Part shown: positions 1 to 8,601 of the stretch, in pieces
Numbering within the stretch: position 1 is the first letter of the stretch
Layout: each line of letters opens with the position of its first letter
From: Polyangia bacterium
Lineage (GTDB): Bacteria; Myxococcota_A; Polyangia; Nannocystales; Nannocystaceae
Length of the DNA stretch: 64,000 bases
Direction of reading: 5' to 3'
Assembly: GCA_030430565.1 (NCBI GenBank)
Contig: JAUIKS010000015.1
Span: forward strand, 186,001-250,000
Translations under genes and position numbers: made by a program
The notes under the pieces: generated by a model
Seen by the model: only the letters and a program-made list of their open reading frames with translations
What the model was told of the DNA's origin: nothing
The model's database searches: none

Positions 1-255
1 ACCGCGAGCGCGCGCGCCCAGCTCCGCGCGCTGCTGCATCGGCTGATCGAGACCGGGCTGACGCCGAGACAGCGCGCGGCGCTGCTCGGCGAGCTCGACG
101 GGATCCCGCAGGTCGTGCTCGCCGAGCACTTCGGCGTGAGCCCCGGGTCGGTCTACAAGATGACCCACGACGCGCGGCGCAAGCTCAAGCGCCTGCTCGA
201 GGCGCGTGGCTACGACGCGGCGGCGATCGCCGAGGTGTTCGCGGACGGGAGGTAG
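1..255 (+). CDS. RNA polymerase sigma factor, C-terminal part (5' truncated by window edge)
   Basis: Frame 1 is open from the first base and ends in TAG at 253-255, giving 84 residues. The visible part reads as sigma-70 region 4: a helix around LTPRQRAALLGEL followed by a helix-turn-helix (VVLAEHFGVSPGSVYKMTHDAR) and a basic tail (RRKLKRLLEARG). This is the -35 recognition helix pair of ECF-type sigma factors. It is followed after 6 nt by a small H-x3-C-x2-C protein, the usual arrangement of an ECF sigma factor with a zinc-binding anti-sigma partner. Regions 1-2 lie outside the window, so the subgroup cannot be named. Confidence 0.8.
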   Translation, partial: TASARAQLRALLHRLIETGLTPRQRAALLGELDGIPQVVLAEHFGVSPGSVYKMTHDARRKLKRLLEARGYDAAAIAEVFADGR

Positions 256-261
256 CGGACG

Positions 262-501
262 ATGGGCTTAAGCAGCGATCAGATCAATCAGCTCGCGCAG
301 CTCGTGGCCAACACGGCGGTCGACGAGATCGACTGCGACGAGTTCTTGCGACGCGTCGGCGACCTCGTGTCGGCGCTCGCCGACCGTCGCGCGATGACGA
401 GCTCGCTGCTCGAGGCGGCGCAGCACCTCACGGTGTGTCCGGAGTGCGACGAGGAGCTGCGCGCGCTGCTCGAGCTCCTCGAGGTCGAGGCGCGCGCGTA
501 G
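262..501 (+). CDS. Small zinc-finger (ZAS-like) putative anti-sigma protein
   Basis: A 79-residue soluble protein starting 6 nt after the sigma factor stop, so almost certainly in one operon with it. The C-terminal half has the HLTVCPECDEEL segment, an H-x3-C-x2-C arrangement typical of the zinc-binding anti-sigma (ZAS / zf-HC2) domain. The N-terminal half is a predicted helical acidic region. There is no membrane segment, so if it is an anti-sigma factor it is cytoplasmic. The anti-sigma role is inferred from motif and position. Confidence 0.7.
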   Translation: MGLSSDQINQLAQLVANTAVDEIDCDEFLRRVGDLVSALADRRAMTSSLLEAAQHLTVCPECDEELRALLELLEVEARA

Positions 502-619
502 CCCAGACCCGACGTACGGGCGACAGACGCGCGTCTCCGCGCGCCCCGGGATCCGGCGAACAAATTCAACACCTCCGTGATCCGATCGGCGCGCGCCGGG
601 AACTTCACGGCTAGCCGCC

Positions 620-1390
620 ATGAGACGCACGCGCACGCTGGTCGACCTCTCCCTCGCAATCCTCGTCGTCTACGGGCTCCGCGGACTCATCATGTGGTCC
701 GTGGAGTCCGAGGCGATCGCGTTCCCGGTCGCCAGCGCCGCGGAGTCGACGAGCGCGGGCGCGACCGCGCCGTCGCTCGCGTCACCAGAGCGCGCCGACG
801 CCCCGGCGCCGGCGCAGACGCTCAGCCCCGCCGAGCCGTCACAGCCGGCCGCGGTGACGGAGACGAGCGCCAACGAGGCTGACGAGGAAGTCGACGAAGA
901 AGCCGACGAGGACGCTGAGAAGGAAATCGACGCCAACGCCGACGAAGCAGCGCGCGAAGAAGAGGGCGCCCCGCTGATCATCGACGACGCCGACGTCGCC
1001 CCCGACAGCGGCAACGACGGAGACGAGGACTCGAGCGCGAGCGACGACCCCGTGGCGTCGGACGAGGACGAGGACGCGGTCGCGCCCGTCCCCGCCGGCA
1101 GCGCGAAGCGAGCGCCGAAGTCCTCACGACGCAAGCGCGCGAGCACACAGGACCGGGCCCTCGGTCGCGCCGTCTACAGCAAGCGCTGCGCCTCCTGCCA
1201 CGGCGGCGACGGGCGCGGCAAGACGAAGCTCGGCGAGCGCTTCAACATCCCCTCGATCACGCGCACGCCCGGCGCCCGGATCGCCCGCGCGATTCGTCAC
1301 GGCGTCCCGGGGACCCGGATGCGCCCGTACACGGGCAAGCTCTCGGCGCGCGAGCTCAAGGCCGTGACCAACTTCGCGCGCGCGCTCTGA
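620..1390 (+). CDS. Membrane-tethered monoheme cytochrome c with long acidic linker
   Basis: A 256-residue protein. Residues about 8-26 form an uncleaved-looking hydrophobic anchor; residues about 80-160 form a highly acidic, low-complexity Asp/Glu/Ala linker; the last 80 residues are a class I cytochrome c domain. The heme site is CASCH at residues 190-194 and the likely distal methionine is M234 in GTRMRP. The domain should sit in the periplasm and move electrons, with the linker acting as a spacer. There is no neighbouring oxidase or reductase gene, so the partner is unknown. The ATG at 620 gives the anchor directly. Confidence 0.8.
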   Translation: MRRTRTLVDLSLAILVVYGLRGLIMWSVESEAIAFPVASAAESTSAGATAPSLASPERADAPAPAQTLSPAEPSQPAAVTETSANEADEEVDEEADEDAEKEIDANADEAAREEEGAPLIIDDADVAPDSGNDGDEDSSASDDPVASDEDEDAVAPVPAGSAKRAPKSSRRKRASTQDRALGRAVYSKRCASCHGGDGRGKTKLGERFNIPSITRTPGARIARAIRHGVPGTRMRPYTGKLSARELKAVTNFARAL

Positions 1391-1601
1391 GAGCAACCGC
1401 GCGAGCTGCACCGAGCCGCCCTCGAGCTTCGAGCGCCGCAAGCAGTAGGCATCCTGGTTCTCCGTGAGGCTCGCCTGTCGCCGATCCCTGTCGCTATCGT
1501 GCTGCGGCGCCGAGAGTTCAAACGACGCCACGCGACCACATCCGAAGATCGTGAAACAGAGACCAGGTTCGAAGTAATCGCGCGAAGAGCCCGCGTAGCG
1601 G
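1391..1601. other. Convergent intergenic region, no gene seen
   Basis: About 210 bp between the 3' ends of the cytochrome c gene and the VWA gene. The central part (about 1515-1590) is less GC-rich than its surroundings. No hairpin followed by a T-run and no convincing ORF was recognised. Confidence 0.5.
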
Positions 1602-3263
1602 CTAGATCCGCGACGAACGACTCCCCAGCCCGATCTGCGCGACCTCCGAGAACAGGCGCAGCAGCTCGCGACGATCGCCGTCCTCATCGCGCCCAAGCGC
1701 CCCCGCGACGAGCTCGCGCGCGCGAAACAGGTCTGCCCCAGCTCCGAATTTTGATCCGCGCAGCAACATCGCGAAGCTCGCCACCCCGGCCGCGAAGCGC
1801 AGGTTCTCTGAACTCTGCTCGATCGTCGTGTTGACCTCCTCGACCCGCTTCACGATCCGCTGACTCGTGGAGCCGCTCGCCGTCTTGTAACGCGCCTTCA
1901 CCGTCAGCAGCTCGCCGGCGCGCGCCGCCTCGGTCGCGCCCTGGTACCGCAGCGGATCGAGCACAGGCGCGTCACACCGCGCGTCCGCGCCCGGCGGCAC
2001 GAGCTCGTAGAGCGCGGTCACCGTGTGCCCGGCTCCCAGCTCGCCAGCGTCTTTGCGCTCGTCGTTGAAATCACGCGCCGCGAGCAGGCGATTCTCGTAC
2101 CCGATCAACCGGTACTCCGAGACGCGCGTGGGGTTGAACTCGACTTGGATCTTCACGTCGCGCGCCACCGTCGTCAGGGTCGCGCCGGCCTCGCGCACCA
2201 ACACCTTCTCGGCCTCGCGCACGGAGTCAATGAACGCGTAGTTGCCGTTCCCCTTGTCCGCGAGCAGCTCCATCGTCGCGTCATCGCCCCCATCATCGCC
2301 GAAGCCGAGCACGGTCAGGAACACGCCGGTCTCGCGCTTCGCCGCGATCAGGCGCTCCAGCGCATCTCGACCCGTGAGGCCCACGTTGAAGTCGCCGTCC
2401 GTCGCCAGGATCACGCGGTTGATCCCGCCAGGCTTGAAGCTCTCCTGCGCGACCGCGTAGGCCAGCTCGATGCCGGCGCCGCCGTTCGTTGAGCCGCCCG
2501 CCTCGAGGCGCTCCAGCGCGTCGAGGATCTCGGCCCGCGCCGCGCCTGAGGTCACGGGCAGCACGAGCCCCGACGCGCCCGCGTAAACGACGATCGCGAT
2601 CGTGTCCTGCGGCCGGAGCGTGCGCGTCAACATGCTCAAGCCGCGCTTGAGCAGCGCCAGCTGCTCAAGCATGGAGCCCGAGACATCGAGCAAGAACACC
2701 AGGCTGCGCGGCGGCACGGCGTCGTCGGGGATCGCCCGGCCCTTGAGGCCGATCAACGCCAGCTGGTGACCAGGCGCCCACGGGCACGGCGCGACCTCGG
2801 TCGTCAAAGACAGCGGCGCGTTGCCGCGCGGCTCGGGGTAGTCATACGAGAAGTAGTTAATAAACTCCTCGACCCGAACCGCGTCGATCGGCGGCAAGCC
2901 CCCGTCACGGAGCGCGCGACGCGTGTTGCTGTAGGACGCCGTGTCGACATCGATCGAGAAGGTCGAGCGCGGCGCGCTCGTGACCTGCTCAAAGACGCTC
3001 TCGTACGCGCTCGCGCGCTCGCGCGGATCGAGCTCGTCGAGCGCCTCGAGAAGCCCCGGGCTCGACCTCGGCACGGCGCCCTCCCTATCGCGGTACTCGA
3101 CGATCGTCCGCGTCTGCCCCGGCTGGATGACCGTCACGGTCTTCTCCTCGGGCGGCGGTCTGCTGGCGACGTAGCCGATCACGCCGAACAGCGTGATCGA
3201 GAGACCGAAGAGGAGCACGCCGGGACCGGCCCAGCGCGCTCGAGAATTCACCGACTCCCCCAT
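1602..3263 (-). CDS. VWA-domain protein of the YfbK type
   Basis: A 553-residue protein when started at the ATG at 3263, which has a GGGAGG ribosome site 9 nt upstream; an open frame extends to 3371 but lacks such a site. A transmembrane segment lies near residues 12-32. A YfbK N-terminal-like region follows (STFSIDVDTASYSNTRR, VRVEEFINYFSYDYP), then a von Willebrand A domain with MIDAS motif DVSGSM and a second Asp in ATDGDFNVG, then a C-terminal region like DUF3520 (RLIGYENRLL). Such proteins are envelope-associated with metal-dependent ligand binding; the ligand is unknown. The order of domains fits the whole YfbK family, so the family call is firm and the role is not. Confidence 0.85.
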   Translation of the reverse strand: MGESVNSRARWAGPGVLLFGLSITLFGVIGYVASRPPPEEKTVTVIQPGQTRTIVEYRDREGAVPRSSPGLLEALDELDPRERASAYESVFEQVTSAPRSTFSIDVDTASYSNTRRALRDGGLPPIDAVRVEEFINYFSYDYPEPRGNAPLSLTTEVAPCPWAPGHQLALIGLKGRAIPDDAVPPRSLVFLLDVSGSMLEQLALLKRGLSMLTRTLRPQDTIAIVVYAGASGLVLPVTSGAARAEILDALERLEAGGSTNGGAGIELAYAVAQESFKPGGINRVILATDGDFNVGLTGRDALERLIAAKRETGVFLTVLGFGDDGGDDATMELLADKGNGNYAFIDSVREAEKVLVREAGATLTTVARDVKIQVEFNPTRVSEYRLIGYENRLLAARDFNDERKDAGELGAGHTVTALYELVPPGADARCDAPVLDPLRYQGATEAARAGELLTVKARYKTASGSTSQRIVKRVEEVNTTIEQSSENLRFAAGVASFAMLLRGSKFGAGADLFRARELVAGALGRDEDGDRRELLRLFSEVAQIGLGSRSSRI

Positions 3264-3435
3264 GGACGAAGACCTCCCACGAACTTCACGCGGCGCGCCC
3301 CTGAAGCGCGCTGCGTCGATCCTCAACGCGCGCGCGGAGGCTTCGATCTTCGCCAATAAAAATGAGCGCACCGGCCCGACGCGCCGCGGCAGCGGCGACG
3401 CGCGGGCGCGGGCGCGGGCGCGTACGCCCCGCTCG

Positions 3436-5388
3436 CTACTGCGGGTTGATCGTCTGCAGCCGCAGGCCGCCGGGGTAGCCGTAGGAGGTCGCCTGCGAGT
3501 AGCCGATGCCGACGATGCCGAAGGCGTCGTCGCTGGTCGCGAAGTGCGAGCCCTCGCTGATCGCGAAGTCCGAGACCTCGTAGTCGCCCACCTGGTAGTA
3601 GCCGTCGACCATCTGCCCGTCGACCATGACCTCGGCGCCGCCCGACTGACGGATGATCTGGACGTAGTGCGCCGGGTAGTTGGTCCCGGTCACGAACGCG
3701 TAGCTGCGCAGGAACTGCTCGACCGGCACCATCTGGTACATCGACGGGTCGCCCGTGCTCGCGCCGCCGTTCTGGCTGCCCAGGTACTGCACCGGCATAA
3801 ACGGCCCGTCGCCGTCGATGACGAAGCTGGTCCCGTTCGGCACCGTCAGGTCCATGTAGTCGCCCGCGTTCATGAGCGTGAAGGGGGTGCCCGGCTGGAC
3901 CGGATCGGTCGAGATCATCACGTTGTCGGCGCCCGCGTAGATCCGCCAGAAGTGCTGCTCGTTGCCGCGGTCGGGCGAGTGCGCGCCGACGTAGGTCTCG
4001 CCCCAGTAGTCGAGCGGGATCATCTGCTCCTCGATGTGGTCACACCACGTGACGCCCGAGGGCACGTTGACGCACTCGGTCGCGCCGACGACCCAGATCT
4101 TCTTGCCGTTGCCGGTCACGTAGGTGCCCGACATGTCGTGGTTCTTGTTGCTGACGCGGACCTGCAGCAGGTCGAAGCGGTTAAGCGTCACCTGACCGGT
4201 GGCGTTGGCGTTGACCGCCGCCACGCCGTTGCCCCCCGCCGTGTTCACGCGCGGCGTCCAGTTGACCGTCGTGTCGTCCTCGGCCGCGATCACGTTGAAG
4301 TAGCTCGGGTAGTCGCCCGTGAGCGAGTTCGCGTAGGAGGCGATGACGTGGTTCGAGCGCAGCGCGTGCTCCGGCAGCAGCATCGAGGCGTCGTTCGTCG
4401 CCTGGGCGCCGAGCGGCGAGTGCTGGTACGCGATGATCGGGATGTCGCTCTCGACCCGGTAGGCTCCGCCCACGCGCAGCTCCGAGACCCCCTGCGGCGC
4501 CGGGTTGGTGAGGTCGAACTGGTGCGTCGCGCCGGGCCCGAGCGTGATCGGGGCGCCCTGCGGCGCCTCGTTGTTCTGGCCGTTGGCGACGAAGTACAGC
4601 TGCACGTTCGCGGTCTTGTCCTGCGAGGTGTTGCCGACGATCAGCGAGTCCGACTGGTTGCTGAAGATGTTGAGCATGCGGTTGGCGATGAACGAGCAGC
4701 CGATCGAGCTGGGGTCGTTGGTCACCAGCGAGCACAGCGGGAAGCACTCGCCCGCGCTGCACCCCTCGGTGTCGCCGCAGTCGACGGGATCGTCGAACAT
4801 CTGCCCGTCCTCGGCGCAGGTGATGTACGTGTCCTCGTCCTCGCAGGTCGTCGCGCCCGGCGTGCAGAAGTTCTGCACGCACTCGCCGTCCATGCAGCCC
4901 GCGTTGCCGCCGCAGGACTCCGCGACCCAGCCGTCGCAGTTCTCGTTGCAGACCTCGAGCGCGCCCGCGTCGAAGCACGCGCCGGAGGGCTCACCAGGCT
5001 CACAGAGCTCGTCGCCCTCGACGAGCCCGTCGCCGCACTCGATCTCGTCGCCGTCTCCGTCGCCGTCGCCGTCCCCGTCGCCGTCTCCGTCGCCATCACC
5101 GTCGCCGTCTCCGTCGCCGTCTCCGTCGCCGTCTCCGTCGCCGTCTCCGTCGCCGTCTCCGTCGCCCGTGGTCATCCCGACCGTCCCGCTGCCCGAGGCG
5201 TCCGTCGTCGCGCCCGGACCCGCGGTCGTGTCCGACCCGGTCGTCGCGTCCGAGCCCACGCTGGTCTCGTCGGTCTCGCCCGCAGTGGACTCGCTGGTGC
5301 TCTCGCTGTCGCCGCAGCCGACGCCCGCGAGGGCCAGCGTCACGGCGCAGACGACGAACAGGTCTCGGGGGTAACGATTGAATGTCAT
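3436..5388 (-). CDS. Lipoprotein with (Gly-Asp)n repeat and IgGFc-binding-like domain
   Basis: A 650-residue secreted lipoprotein: the signal peptide ends in a lipobox (LAGVGC at about residue 25), followed by a Ser/Thr/Asp linker, about 20 consecutive Gly-Asp pairs (residues about 74-113), a Cys-rich segment of EGF-like spacing (about 115-220), and a C-terminal 420-residue region resembling the IgGFc-binding N-terminal domain family (PEHALRSNHVIASYAN, YVTGNGKKIWVVGAT, WGETYVGAHSPDRG). That family is common in myxobacterial surface proteins; its real ligand in bacteria is not established. The Gly-Asp tract is encoded by a hexanucleotide tandem repeat. An inverted repeat overlaps the start codon (5386-5403). 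Confidence 0.85.
   Translation of the reverse strand: MTFNRYPRDLFVVCAVTLALAGVGCGDSESTSESTAGETDETSVGSDATTGSDTTAGPGATTDASGSGTVGMTTGDGDGDGDGDGDGDGDGDGDGDGDGDGDGDGDGDGDGDGDEIECGDGLVEGDELCEPGEPSGACFDAGALEVCNENCDGWVAESCGGNAGCMDGECVQNFCTPGATTCEDEDTYITCAEDGQMFDDPVDCGDTEGCSAGECFPLCSLVTNDPSSIGCSFIANRMLNIFSNQSDSLIVGNTSQDKTANVQLYFVANGQNNEAPQGAPITLGPGATHQFDLTNPAPQGVSELRVGGAYRVESDIPIIAYQHSPLGAQATNDASMLLPEHALRSNHVIASYANSLTGDYPSYFNVIAAEDDTTVNWTPRVNTAGGNGVAAVNANATGQVTLNRFDLLQVRVSNKNHDMSGTYVTGNGKKIWVVGATECVNVPSGVTWCDHIEEQMIPLDYWGETYVGAHSPDRGNEQHFWRIYAGADNVMISTDPVQPGTPFTLMNAGDYMDLTVPNGTSFVIDGDGPFMPVQYLGSQNGGASTGDPSMYQMVPVEQFLRSYAFVTGTNYPAHYVQIIRQSGGAEVMVDGQMVDGYYQVGDYEVSDFAISEGSHFATSDDAFGIVGIGYSQATSYGYPGGLRLQTINPQ
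5048..5166 (-). repeat. In-frame hexanucleotide tandem repeat encoding (Gly-Asp)n
   Basis: About 20 copies of a 6-bp unit (plus strand variants of gtctcc/gtcgcc, mostly alternating as a 12-bp unit) run without frame change inside the lipoprotein gene. Because the unit is 6 bp, copy-number change alters linker length by whole Gly-Asp pairs and never shifts frame. Confidence 0.9.
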
Positions 5389-5403
5389 GACCTAAGAGTC
5401 ATG
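5386..5403. promoter_or_regulatory. Inverted repeat overlapping the start codon of the (GD)n lipoprotein
   Basis: CATGAC-N6-GTCATG is a perfect 6-bp inverted repeat whose left arm contains the start codon (complement of 5386-5388). It could be an operator or an mRNA hairpin that hides the start. It shares the TAAGAGTC core with the site at 24908-24928. Confidence 0.35.
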
Positions 5404-5444
5404 CAATTCGCGCGTCGACTCAACAAGAGCAAATCCGCGCGGGC

Positions 5445-6158
5445 TCACTCGCAGTACGCTCGCAGCCCGGCGATCTGCGCGTCGAGCTCGAGGGCCAGCG
5501 CCTCCTGGCGCGCGGTGACGCGATCGATCGTCGACTCCACCTTGAGCATGCCGGTGACGTGCTCGAGGTTCTTGTCAGCCGCCTCGATCAACCTCGCCGC
5601 GGCCTCGTCGATCTCGCTGAATTCGCTCTTCTCGGCCGCCTCCTCGGCTTTCTCGCGCACCATCTTCAGCGCCATCAGCATCGAGGCGCCGTTGTCCGCC
5701 GACTCGAGCATGCTCTTGGCGAAGCCGATGTTGCACGCGTGCGGGTCCTTCTCGCACTCGCGCTCGAGCCCTTGCCCGGCCTCCTGCAGCGCGGCGCGCA
5801 GCGCCGCGCGCTCGCCCATGAGCGTCGCCAGCGTCGCGGTCGCCGCCGCGGCCTCGAGCATGATCTCGCCCTGCTCGATCATGGACGCGCTGATCGACTC
5901 GACGCTGAGCTTGTTGTCCTCGTTCTCGACCTCGGCCGCGGCGACGCGCTCGCCCTGGCGCGTGAACTCCTGCCCGAGCGAGCTCATCTGCTCACCGAGC
6001 GCCGCGGGGTCCTCGGTCTCGCGCTGCGTCGACGCGAGCGCGTCGATCTCGAGCAGCGCGCCGTCGACCGCGTCGAGCGCGATCTTGCAGTCCGCGTGGG
6101 CGCAGCCGAGGCAAGGGGTGAGCAGCGCGAGGGTGAGGGCGATCGAGATCCGCGGCAT
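5445..6158 (-). CDS. Exported coiled-coil protein, function unknown
   Basis: A 237-residue protein with an N-terminal signal sequence (hydrophobic residues 4-15) ending near CLGCAHA; C19 could be a lipid-attached Cys, although -3 is Cys rather than Leu, so the lipobox is imperfect. The remainder is nearly all helical, rich in Ala/Glu, with heptad-like spacing over residues about 40-215 and four scattered cysteines. No enzyme motif is visible. It lies on the same strand as the (GD)n lipoprotein and the ABC exporter but with 56- and 59-bp gaps, so it may be a separate unit. Confidence 0.65.
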   Translation of the reverse strand: MPRISIALTLALLTPCLGCAHADCKIALDAVDGALLEIDALASTQRETEDPAALGEQMSSLGQEFTRQGERVAAAEVENEDNKLSVESISASMIEQGEIMLEAAAATATLATLMGERAALRAALQEAGQGLERECEKDPHACNIGFAKSMLESADNGASMLMALKMVREKAEEAAEKSEFSEIDEAAARLIEAADKNLEHVTGMLKVESTIDRVTARQEALALELDAQIAGLRAYCE

Positions 6159-6217
6159 CGTAAAAACCTGGCGTGAGAGCCAGGTTCCGGCAGTTCGCCG
6201 CGAAACTCAAGCGCCGA

Positions 6218-7636
6218 TCAGTGCCCGGTGAGGACCATCGCCGGGTCCATGCGCGCGGCCCTGCGAGCTGGGAGCGCGGCCCCGAGCACGCAGAAGCCGA
6301 CCGCGAAGGCGAACGCGCCCAGCAGCAGCCACGGCTCGAAGCTGAAGTAGGTCTCGGGCTTGTAGGGGAAGTCCGGGATGTAGCGAGCCGAGACCGCGTC
6401 GAACAGCCAGCCGGCGGCGAAGGCGAGGATTACGCCGACGACGCCCGCGAACAGCCCGACGAGCGCGGCCTCGCCCAGGATGATCGCGCGGATGTTCGCG
6501 CGCGTCGCCCCGACCGCGCGCATGATGCCGATCTCGCGCTGACGCTGGAAGATCAGCATGAAGAACACGTGCATGATGTTGACCGCCGCGATCCCGACGA
6601 TCACGACGCTGACGAAGCCGAACACCATCATGAAGATCGTGATCAGCAGCGCCGCCTGCTCCGCGCCGCTGTCGGCGACGTCGAAGCCCATGTCCTCGAT
6701 CGACTTCGCGACCGCCGCGACGTTGTCCTTGGAGTCGATGTCGACGATGATCGAGTGGTAGGTGCTCGCCGCCTCGGGTGACCCGTAGAACACGTTGTAG
6801 TGGCTGACGTAGCCGAGCGGGAGCGTCAGCCCGAGCGGGATCGCGCGCCCGCTGAAGCCGACCAGTCGCCCGCGCTCGACGATCACCTTGTCCTTCTTGG
6901 AGGCGTTGACCATCGACTCGCCGACGCGGAGGTCGAAGCGCAGCCCGATCACGAAGTCCGGGTTGAGCTTGGGCAGGTTGTGGGCGCGGCGAACGGTGCC
7001 GTTATAGATCTCGACCAGGTGATTGGAGGCCATCACCGGCACGTAGTGACGACAGACCTTCTGCTTGCGCTCGGCCGGCGTGAGCTCCGTGCCGTCCGCG
7101 CGCCAGCGCGGCCGGAGCCCGCAGTACTGCATCTTGTCGCCGCAGCTGTCGTCGTTCTCGCAGACCGGGAGCTCGGCCGCGCCGTCGTCGAAGTAGCGGA
7201 ACTCGTAGCCCGAGGCGACATCACCGCGCACGAGCCCTGGGTCGATGCCGTCGGCGATCAGCTCCGTGCGCATGTCGTTGCCCAGCAAGCTCTCGCCGCC
7301 GACCGCGGTCGAGGGCGCCGTCAGCTTCATCTTGGGGTACACGCCCGTCACGTGCGGCAGCCCGCGCAGCTGCCCCGCGACCTCGTCGTTGAGCGTGTCC
7401 TTGCCCATCCCGACGCGCAGCGGCCCGAAGTCGATATCGGTCGTGCGCGGCACCACCTCGAGCTTGTCGAGCGGGAAGATCTCCCCGAGCACGACGTTGC
7501 GAACGCCTGAGCCGAGCGCGAGGAAGAACGTGAACGCCGCGATGCCGACGACGATGCCGATCGACGCGAGGATGAAGTGCCGAGCGTTGCGCCGCAGATC
7601 ACCGCGGATCAGGCTTCGTAGACCGTTCGCCCTCAC
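6218..7636 (-). CDS. ABC transporter permease, MacB/FtsX family
   Basis: A 472-residue permease with the MacB_PCD-FtsX layout: one N-terminal transmembrane helix (about 22-45), a large periplasmic domain (about 46-330), and three C-terminal helices (about 335-365, 385-415, 435-465). The cytoplasmic loop after helix 2 carries the QRQREIGIMRAVGAT segment, diagnostic of the family. The periplasmic domain has a four-Cys insert near residues 170-210, likely disulfide bonded. The start is GTG, overlapping the ATPase stop by 4 bp (GTGA), so the two are translationally coupled. No MacA-like adaptor or LolA gene is adjacent, so lipoprotein sorting or export of an envelope substrate are both possible. 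Confidence 0.9.
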   Translation of the reverse strand: MRANGLRSLIRGDLRRNARHFILASIGIVVGIAAFTFFLALGSGVRNVVLGEIFPLDKLEVVPRTTDIDFGPLRVGMGKDTLNDEVAGQLRGLPHVTGVYPKMKLTAPSTAVGGESLLGNDMRTELIADGIDPGLVRGDVASGYEFRYFDDGAAELPVCENDDSCGDKMQYCGLRPRWRADGTELTPAERKQKVCRHYVPVMASNHLVEIYNGTVRRAHNLPKLNPDFVIGLRFDLRVGESMVNASKKDKVIVERGRLVGFSGRAIPLGLTLPLGYVSHYNVFYGSPEAASTYHSIIVDIDSKDNVAAVAKSIEDMGFDVADSGAEQAALLITIFMMVFGFVSVVIVGIAAVNIMHVFFMLIFQRQREIGIMRAVGATRANIRAIILGEAALVGLFAGVVGVILAFAAGWLFDAVSARYIPDFPYKPETYFSFEPWLLLGAFAFAVGFCVLGAALPARRAARMDPAMVLTGH

Positions 7637-8346
7637 GCGCCCTCCGCTTCGGCCGACTCGCCGCGCGCCGTGTCGTCGCGCACCACGCCGTCCTCGATCC
7701 GCACGCAGCGGCTGGCGGCGTCCGCGATCAACGGGTCGTGCGTGACGATGAGCAGCGTGATCTCGTCCTCGACGTTGAGCTTGCGGAACAGCTCGAGGAT
7801 CGCGTCGCCGCTGCGACGGTCGAGGTTCCCGGTCGGCTCGTCACAGATCATCATCGACGGGCGGTTGAACAGCGCGCGCGCGATCGCGACGCGCTGCTTC
7901 TGCCCGCCGGAGAGGTTCATGGGCGGCTGCTCCGCCTTCTCCGCGATGCCGACCTGATCGAGCAGGTCGAGCGCCCGCGCCCGCGCCTCCTGCGGCGCGA
8001 CCCCCTTGCGATCGAAGAGCGAGGGCAGCAGCACGTTCTCCAAGCACGACATGTACTCGAACAGGTGGAACGACTGGAACACGAAGCCGACGTGGTTGTT
8101 GCGATACGCGCTCGCCTCGAGGTCGCTCATCTCGTGCAGGCGCTTGCCCTCGACCTCCACGTCGCCGCGGTAGTCGCTGTCGAGGCCGCCGATGATGTTG
8201 AGCAGCGTGGTCTTGCCCGAGCCCGATCGCCCGACGACCGAGACGAACTCGCCGCGCCCGATATCGAGGTCGACGCCCCGGAGCACCTCTTGGCTGCTGC
8301 CGTCCCCCGAGCGGTAGGACTTGTGCAAGCCGCGCACGCGAATCAT
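7633..8346 (-). CDS. ABC transporter ATP-binding protein, MacB/LolD family
   Basis: A 237-residue ATPase with all catalytic parts: Walker A GRSGSGKTT (residues about 39-47), Q-loop in FVFQSFHLF, signature LSGGQKQRVAIARAL, Walker B MMICDEPTGNLD and switch His in VTHD. The EPTGNLDRRSG stretch is typical of the LolD/MacB/FtsE group. It powers the permease encoded immediately downstream. Its ATG at 8346 faces away from the hydantoinase gene, so the 255-bp gap between them holds divergent promoters. Confidence 0.93.
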   Translation of the reverse strand: MIRVRGLHKSYRSGDGSSQEVLRGVDLDIGRGEFVSVVGRSGSGKTTLLNIIGGLDSDYRGDVEVEGKRLHEMSDLEASAYRNNHVGFVFQSFHLFEYMSCLENVLLPSLFDRKGVAPQEARARALDLLDQVGIAEKAEQPPMNLSGGQKQRVAIARALFNRPSMMICDEPTGNLDRRSGDAILELFRKLNVEDEITLLIVTHDPLIADAASRCVRIEDGVVRDDTARGESAEAEGA

Positions 8347-8601
8347 GGAGAGGCACCGTAGCCGCGCCTTCCAGCCCGGTCAAATCGCGCGAATTCGTGC
8401 GGTTGAGCGCGCATTCCGAGGGCCGCTCGCGCTCGCCGACGCCGCTCCTCCGCGCGATCGCGGCGCGAGAATCCTGCGGCGTTCCGCCACAGCGGGCGCG
8501 CGCGCGGCAGCACGAGACCACGCCCGCGATCGGCTCGCGCGTCTCGATCACGTGTCCATTCGAACACATTCATTCGCCCGCGACGGTACAATCGAACATC
8601 C
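8347..8601. other. Divergent promoter region between ABC exporter and hydantoinase genes
   Basis: 255 bp without a credible gene on either strand. A TACAAT hexamer at 8587-8592 is placed to serve the hydantoinase gene; no clear -35 partner was recognised. Confidence 0.4.
8587..8592 (+). promoter_or_regulatory. Candidate -10 element TACAAT, leaderless-type spacing
   Basis: TACAAT lies 9 nt before the ATG at 8602 and no Shine-Dalgarno sequence fits between, so transcription would begin at or next to the start codon. Confidence 0.35.

Noticed and set aside
1391..1601. Minus-strand coding-like stretch near 1390-1480
   Set aside because: The GC3-like codons run on into the antisense of the cytochrome c gene and no start or domain was found.
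5048..5166. CRISPR-like array
   Set aside because: The repeat is a continuous 6/12-bp tandem without spacers and lies in frame within a coding region.
3193..6231. 1012-codon open frame on the plus strand
   Set aside because: It runs antisense through the VWA start, the (GD)n lipoprotein and the coiled-coil gene. Its product is a low-complexity Arg/Val/Ala shadow; the minus-strand genes have signal peptides and domains.
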